The translations under genes and the position numbers were made by a program. From assembly GCF_002797755.1 (NCBI RefSeq), contig NZ_PGFI01000011.1, positions 1,550,001 to 1,614,000 on the forward strand: 64,000 nt of DNA. The letters are read 5' to 3'. The notes under the pieces were generated by a model. It did not search any database. It saw only the letters and a list, made by a program, of their open reading frames with translations, and was not told the origin of the DNA. This DNA comes from Brevirhabdus pacifica. GTDB lineage: Bacteria; Pseudomonadota; Alphaproteobacteria; Rhodobacterales; Rhodobacteraceae. This document shows, piece by piece, positions 60,165-64,000 of the stretch; positions within the stretch are counted from its first letter, which is position 1; each line of letters begins with the position of its first letter.

Positions 60165-60896
60165 TCAATCGTCGAAAAGCTCGTCTTGGCCGATGGCACC
60201 GGTGTCGCCGTCGTCGACCTCGTCGCGCGGGCCGGGCAGCCCCCCTTCGGGCATCGGGCGGCTGTCGAGCAGCCCGGCGGCGCGCAATTCCTGCAGGCCC
60301 GGCAGATCGCGGGCGCCTTCCAGACCGAAATGGTCCAGGAATTCCTGGGTCACGACATAGGTCACCGGACGGCCCGGCGTCATCCGCCGGCGGCCGAACC
60401 GGATCCATTCCAGTTCCAGCAACTGGTCGATTGTTCCGCGCGAAACCGAGACGCCGCGGATCTCCTCGATCTCGGCCCGGGTTGCGGGCTGATGATAGGC
60501 GATGATGGCCAGTGTCTCGATCGCGGCGCGCGAGAGCTTCCGGGTCTCCACCGTCTCGTGCTGCATCAAGAAACCAAGGTCGGGCGCGGTGCGGATCGCC
60601 CAGGCATCGCCCACGCGGGTCACCGCGACGCCACGCCCCTCGTAACGGCGGCGCAGAAGGGCCACCGCCTCGGCGGCGTCGCTGCCATGAGGCATCCGCC
60701 GCTCCATCTCGGCGGTGGTGACGGGCGTGGCCGAGGCAAAAAGGATGGCTTCGACCATGCGCTCCTGCTCGGCCAGTGGCGGCGCCTCGAACAGCCCGTC
60801 GCGACGCGGCGCGCGCTCCTCTGCGGCCTCGTCGACCTCGGGCGCGTCCTCGCGGTCCAGATCGACCTGGTTTTCCATGTCGACGGGCTCAGACAT
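60165..60896 (-). CDS. scpB: Segregation and condensation protein B
   Basis: This 243-residue winged-helix protein is a kleisin-associated subunit of the Smc condensin. The EQERMVEAILFASATPVT start of the core, ETLAIIAYHQPATRAEIEEI, VSRGTIDQLLELEWI and a PVTYVVTQEFLDHFGL block are typical. Acidic N- and C-terminal extensions flank the core. It starts 5 bp after scpA. Confidence 0.94.
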   Translation of the reverse strand: MSEPVDMENQVDLDREDAPEVDEAAEERAPRRDGLFEAPPLAEQERMVEAILFASATPVTTAEMERRMPHGSDAAEAVALLRRRYEGRGVAVTRVGDAWAIRTAPDLGFLMQHETVETRKLSRAAIETLAIIAYHQPATRAEIEEIRGVSVSRGTIDQLLELEWIRFGRRRMTPGRPVTYVVTQEFLDHFGLEGARDLPGLQELRAAGLLDSRPMPEGGLPGPRDEVDDGDTGAIGQDELFDD

Positions 60897-60901
60897 CGTT
60901 C

Positions 60902-61840
60902 TCAGGCATCTCGGGGCTCCTTGCGGCGCACGGTGATCGGGGCGAAAACCTCGGACTGGCGGATCTCGATGGCGCCGGCCTTGGCAAGTTCCAGGCTGGC
61001 GGCGAAGGTCGCCGCCGTGGCCGAGCGGCGTTTGACCGGATCGCTGGTCCAGCCTTCGGGCAGATAGCTGGAAAGATCCGTCCAGTCGCCGGCAAAGCCG
61101 ATCAGCCCGCGCAGCCGCTCCAGCGCCTGTTCCATGGTGAAGACGAACTCCCGATCCATGGCATATGGGCGAAACTCGTCCTTGGTGCGCAGGCGGGCAT
61201 AGGCCTGCATCAGATCCAGCAGCGTGGCCTTGTAGCGGATCGACCGCACGCGGGTCATGTCCTCTTCCAGACCCCGGGCGAAGAAATCGCGCCCCAACTG
61301 GTCCCGCGCCATCAGCTTGGCGGCGGCGTCGCGCATGGCGGCCAGGCGCTCAAGCTGAAAAGCCAGATGCGCGGCCAGCTCGTCGCCGCTTGGGCCCTCT
61401 TCGGACGGGTCGGGCGGCAGCAGCAGCCGGCTTTTGAGAAAAGCAAGCCAGGCGGCCATGACCAGATAGTCGGCAGCCAGCTCGATCCGCAGCTCGGCGG
61501 CGGTACGGATGAATTCCAGGTATTGCTCGGCCAGGCCCAGCACCGAGACCTTGCGCAGATCGACCTTCTGGCTGCGCGACAGGGTCAAGAGCAGGTCAAG
61601 CGGCCCCTCGAACCCGTCCACATCGACGATCAGCGCCTCGGCGGCCAGCCGGTCGGCCACGCTGTCGGCGTCACGGCCGGGTCCCTCGATGAAGTCGTCG
61701 GTGACTGGGGTGGTGACTGGGGTGGTGGCTGGGGCGATGACAGAAGCACCCTCCTGCCCCGGCCCGGATGCAGCGCCATCGGCCCCGCCCTTGCCGGCGC
61801 GGGGTTCATGGTCGTCGTTGGCGCTGTCGCGCTGCATCAT
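60902..61840 (-). CDS. scpA: Segregation and condensation protein A
   Basis: This 312-residue kleisin bridges Smc heads in chromosome condensation. The core starts VDVDGFEGPLDLLLTL, followed by RTAAELRIELAADYLVMAAW in two parts and a C-terminal winged-helix region (TFAASLELAKAGAIEIRQ). The first 45 residues are low-complexity and include a short tandem repeat. ATG 61840 with GCGAGGA upstream is preferred over a TTG six codons earlier. It overlaps or abuts nagZ. Confidence 0.93.
   Translation of the reverse strand: MMQRDSANDDHEPRAGKGGADGAASGPGQEGASVIAPATTPVTTPVTDDFIEGPGRDADSVADRLAAEALIVDVDGFEGPLDLLLTLSRSQKVDLRKVSVLGLAEQYLEFIRTAAELRIELAADYLVMAAWLAFLKSRLLLPPDPSEEGPSGDELAAHLAFQLERLAAMRDAAAKLMARDQLGRDFFARGLEEDMTRVRSIRYKATLLDLMQAYARLRTKDEFRPYAMDREFVFTMEQALERLRGLIGFAGDWTDLSSYLPEGWTSDPVKRRSATAATFAASLELAKAGAIEIRQSEVFAPITVRRKEPRDA
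61701..61736 (-). repeat. Three 12-bp tandem repeats inside scpA
   Basis: GTGACTGGGGTG occurs twice in succession (61701-61712, 61713-61724), followed by a third copy with two changes (61725-61736). On the coding strand it encodes a Thr/Pro/Val-rich ATTPVTTPVT stretch in the disordered N-terminus of ScpA. Copy number changes keep the frame. Confidence 0.85.
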
Positions 61841-61850
61841 TCCTCGCCCG

Positions 61851-62858
61851 TCAGCCAATCAGGCCTTGAAGCTCGTCCTCGAGGGCCGCCGTGTCAAGCT
61901 GCGCGGGCTCGCGCCGCTCGTATAGGGCGTACTCGGCCCGCTCCTGTCCCTTTTCGGACAGCCGGCCGGCCGCATCCACGGCCTGTTCCATCCCGGCCAT
62001 ATCGCCCTTGCAATGCAGGACCACGTCGCAGCCGGCCGCAATGGCGGCGGCGCTGCGTTCGTAGATCGTGCCGCTCAGGGCCTCCATGCCGATGTCATCC
62101 GTCATCAGCAGTCCGCCGAAACCGATCTCGTCACGGATGTAATCCATCACCACCCGCGAGGTGGTGGCGGGCGCGGTCTTGTCCAGCGCCTCGACGATGA
62201 CGTGGGCGGTCATGCCCATCCCGAAATCGGTCAGCATGCGGAAAGGCGCGAAATCATGGGCCTCCAGCGCCTCGAGCGGGGCCGAAACACGCGCCGGCTC
62301 GTGATGGCTGTCGACGGTGGCGCGGCCATAACCCGGCAGGTGCTTCAGCACCGACAGAACACCGCCTTGGGCCATGCCTTCGCGGGCGGCGCGGCACAGG
62401 CGCACCACGGTTTCGATGTTGCCGCCGTAAAGGCGATTGTGCAGAACCGAATGGGTTTCGGGGCGCACCAGGTCGGCCAGCGGCGCGCAGTTCACGTCGA
62501 TCCCGACCGAGGCCAGGTCATCGGCGATCAGCGCCGAGCGCAGCCAGACCGAACGCTCCACCGCGCCCGATCCCAGTTCAGGGTCGACCGCCTTGATCTG
62601 TTCCAGGGCGGGCAGGAATTCGCGCCAGTGGGGCCCGCGCAGGCGCGCAACGCGCCCGCCTTCCTGATCGACGAGAATGGGCGCGTCACGCCCCACGCAT
62701 TCGCGCAGCTCGGCCGTCAGCGCCGAAAGCTGGACCGGATCCTCGACATTGCGGGCAAACAGGATGAAGCCCCAGGGATCGGCCTTGGCAAAGAAACGGC
62801 GTTCGTCGGCGGTCAGCCGGGGGCCCTCACATCCAAGAATGCTCGCCCCGGCCGGCAT
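61851..62858 (-). CDS. nagZ: Beta-N-acetylhexosaminidase (NagZ)
   Basis: This 335-residue GH3 enzyme removes N-acetylglucosamine from muropeptides during peptidoglycan recycling. It has LVDQEGGRVARLRGP, the family signature VLKHLPGYGRATVDSHHE with the catalytic His loop, and the nucleophile Asp in LLMTDDIGMEA. ATG 62858 shares its A with the preceding TGA (TGATG); the long upstream frame is not used. It is coupled to the SPOR protein gene. Confidence 0.95.
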   Translation of the reverse strand: MPAGASILGCEGPRLTADERRFFAKADPWGFILFARNVEDPVQLSALTAELRECVGRDAPILVDQEGGRVARLRGPHWREFLPALEQIKAVDPELGSGAVERSVWLRSALIADDLASVGIDVNCAPLADLVRPETHSVLHNRLYGGNIETVVRLCRAAREGMAQGGVLSVLKHLPGYGRATVDSHHEPARVSAPLEALEAHDFAPFRMLTDFGMGMTAHVIVEALDKTAPATTSRVVMDYIRDEIGFGGLLMTDDIGMEALSGTIYERSAAAIAAGCDVVLHCKGDMAGMEQAVDAAGRLSEKGQERAEYALYERREPAQLDTAALEDELQGLIG

Positions 62859-63931
62859 CAGCGCGCGACCACGGGAATGCAGGCCGCGTTCTCGGCCAGC
62901 AGGACGCTGCAGAACCGGCGCGAGTCCGACACGCCGTCGAACCCGGCGACGCGCAGGCGGTAGAAGGTGCGCCCGCCGCTCTCGGTCTTCTGGATCACCC
63001 GCTGGCGGCCGTCCATGTAGGTGGCGAAACGGGCCGAGATCCGATCCCACTCGACCCGCGCGGTCTCGACGCTGTCATAGGCGCCAAGCTGCACAAGGCG
63101 GGTCCCGGGTGTCAGGCTGTCGGCGTCCAGCTCAAGGCTGCGGGCCGGAGCCGCGGCGGCGACGGGACGCGCGTTGCGCTGCTTGAGCAGGCTGTCCACA
63201 TCGACGCTGGAGCGGCGCGCCGGGCGGACCGAGCGGGCAACGCCGGGAATGTCGGCAGGGATCGCCCGGAAGGATGCGGTTTGAAGCGTGGCTTCACCGA
63301 CGGGCGCCCCGGCATCGGCCTGCGGCCGGGCGACGGCCTGGACGACCGCATCGACGGCGGCGCCAAGGGTGGATTTCTGCGGGACGGCACGGGCCGGCAG
63401 GATGCGCGACAGCCCCTCTTCGGCCTCGCCCGGGACGGCACCACGGGCATCGAGGGCGGCCGCGGCGGGCAGCGCATCGGCCGCCGGGCTGCGTGCCGCG
63501 CGCGAGGTGGCAACCGTATCGGCATCCACGGCGCTTTCCAGCGCGGCCAGGGCCACGGGCTCCTCGGCCACGTCGTCCTGCGCCTCGGCGGGCAGTTCAA
63601 GCGGTTCGGGGGCCAGCACGACCCGGTCGGCGACGGGGGCTGCTTGCCCCTCGGCCTGGACCTGGTTCACCGACAGGCCCTGGTGCGCCGCGCGCGAGCC
63701 GCCGGGATCTTTCGGCGCCATGCGCATCGGACCGGCCAGAGCCTGGATCACGGGAATTTCGGATACGTCGCGGACGCTGAGCTGATAGCCCCAGACACCC
63801 AGCCCGCCAACAAGCCCCACGGACAGGAGCGCACCGCTCCAGTTCACGATGGCGCTTGTCAGACCGTTGCGGTTGTCCGGGCCCGTTTCATACGTGCCGG
63901 AATCATACGCGTCGTAATCAACCTCTGCCAT
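62858..63931 (-). CDS. SPOR domain membrane protein
   Basis: This 357-residue protein has an acidic cytosolic N-terminus, one membrane helix (about residues 29-50, SGALLSVGLVGGLGVWGYQL), a long low-complexity Ala/Glu/Pro-rich periplasmic region and a C-terminal SPOR domain (about 280-357: GTRLVQLGAYDSVETARVEW, then TFYRLRVAGFDGVSDSRRFC). SPOR domains bind denuded peptidoglycan at the division site. It is coupled to nagZ and, with scpA and scpB, forms a conserved order. An argS gene often precedes it, but only 69 bp remain in the window and nothing can be called there. Confidence 0.9.
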   Translation of the reverse strand: MAEVDYDAYDSGTYETGPDNRNGLTSAIVNWSGALLSVGLVGGLGVWGYQLSVRDVSEIPVIQALAGPMRMAPKDPGGSRAAHQGLSVNQVQAEGQAAPVADRVVLAPEPLELPAEAQDDVAEEPVALAALESAVDADTVATSRAARSPAADALPAAAALDARGAVPGEAEEGLSRILPARAVPQKSTLGAAVDAVVQAVARPQADAGAPVGEATLQTASFRAIPADIPGVARSVRPARRSSVDVDSLLKQRNARPVAAAAPARSLELDADSLTPGTRLVQLGAYDSVETARVEWDRISARFATYMDGRQRVIQKTESGGRTFYRLRVAGFDGVSDSRRFCSVLLAENAACIPVVAR

Positions 63932-64000
63932 GTTCTGCCCTTTCGCCCCTTTCCCGGCGTCAACACCGGCGACGGGGGTCTTTTTCTGCCTCAGGAGCCC

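Noticed and set aside
63932-64000. End of an argS gene upstream of the SPOR gene
   Set aside because: Only 69 bp remain; a possible stop codon exists, but no protein motif can be read.

Overview
The window is GC-rich and densely coded, and it looks like the chromosome of an alphaproteobacterium of the order Rhodobacterales (family Rhodobacteraceae in the broad sense). This rests on gene order: yceD-rpmF-plsX-fabH-ihfA-merR, a SPOR protein with nagZ-scpA-scpB, zwf-pgl-pgi, a DUF3726 protein, and a MetF/corrinoid methyltransferase module. No phage, insertion sequence, CRISPR array or plasmid function was seen. The genus cannot be named from the sequence alone.

Positions 1-12600 form an accessory uptake and catabolism region. 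The end of an M19 dipeptidase is followed by a BCCT transporter and a pair of uncharacterised genes, the second of the DUF3726 type. Next come an M20 amidohydrolase, a divergent FadR-type GntR regulator, a DUF1028 protein and a complete peptide-type ABC transporter whose second permease is fused to its first ATPase. Three copies of one AT-rich palindromic motif lie in the two divergent promoter regions and are probably the GntR operators.

Positions 12600-21330 hold a signalling block: a single-domain receiver, a 1941-residue soluble hybrid kinase with nine 92-residue HAMP repeats like those of the fungal Nik1/Os-1 kinases, and a second hybrid kinase overlapping its end.

Positions 21360-27190 carry a flavin disulfide oxidoreductase and a Cys-containing membrane protein behind what looks like a MerR-type promoter, a 2OG-Fe(II) oxygenase, a metallophosphatase, rlmE and a Ppx/GppA phosphatase. 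Positions 27520-34180 carry a C1 module: a PF13769 protein, MetF, a methyltetrahydrofolate:corrinoid methyltransferase and, after two opposite-strand genes, a RACo-like corrinoid activator. The methyltransferase and the activator end in similar Gly/Arg tails. The corrinoid protein and the primary methyltransferase are not in the window.

Positions 34300-53900 are mostly metabolic and housekeeping: tRNA-Gly(CCC), zwf-pgl-pgi behind a LacI-type palindrome, an orphan radical SAM protein, an HNH nuclease, cobK-alkA-esterase, an MFS transporter, a squalene/phytoene synthase-like gene with cimA, cysS, a small porin, an SDR enzyme with an Ada-like Cys-motif protein, an ABC-F ATPase, olsB-like, msrB and bamE.

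Positions 54000-64000 are core chromosome: yceD, rpmF, plsX, fabH, ihfA, a MerR-type gene, tRNA-Pro(GGG), a double-length dCTP deaminase, scpB, scpA, nagZ and a SPOR protein. These link fatty acid synthesis, chromosome condensation, and peptidoglycan recycling and binding.
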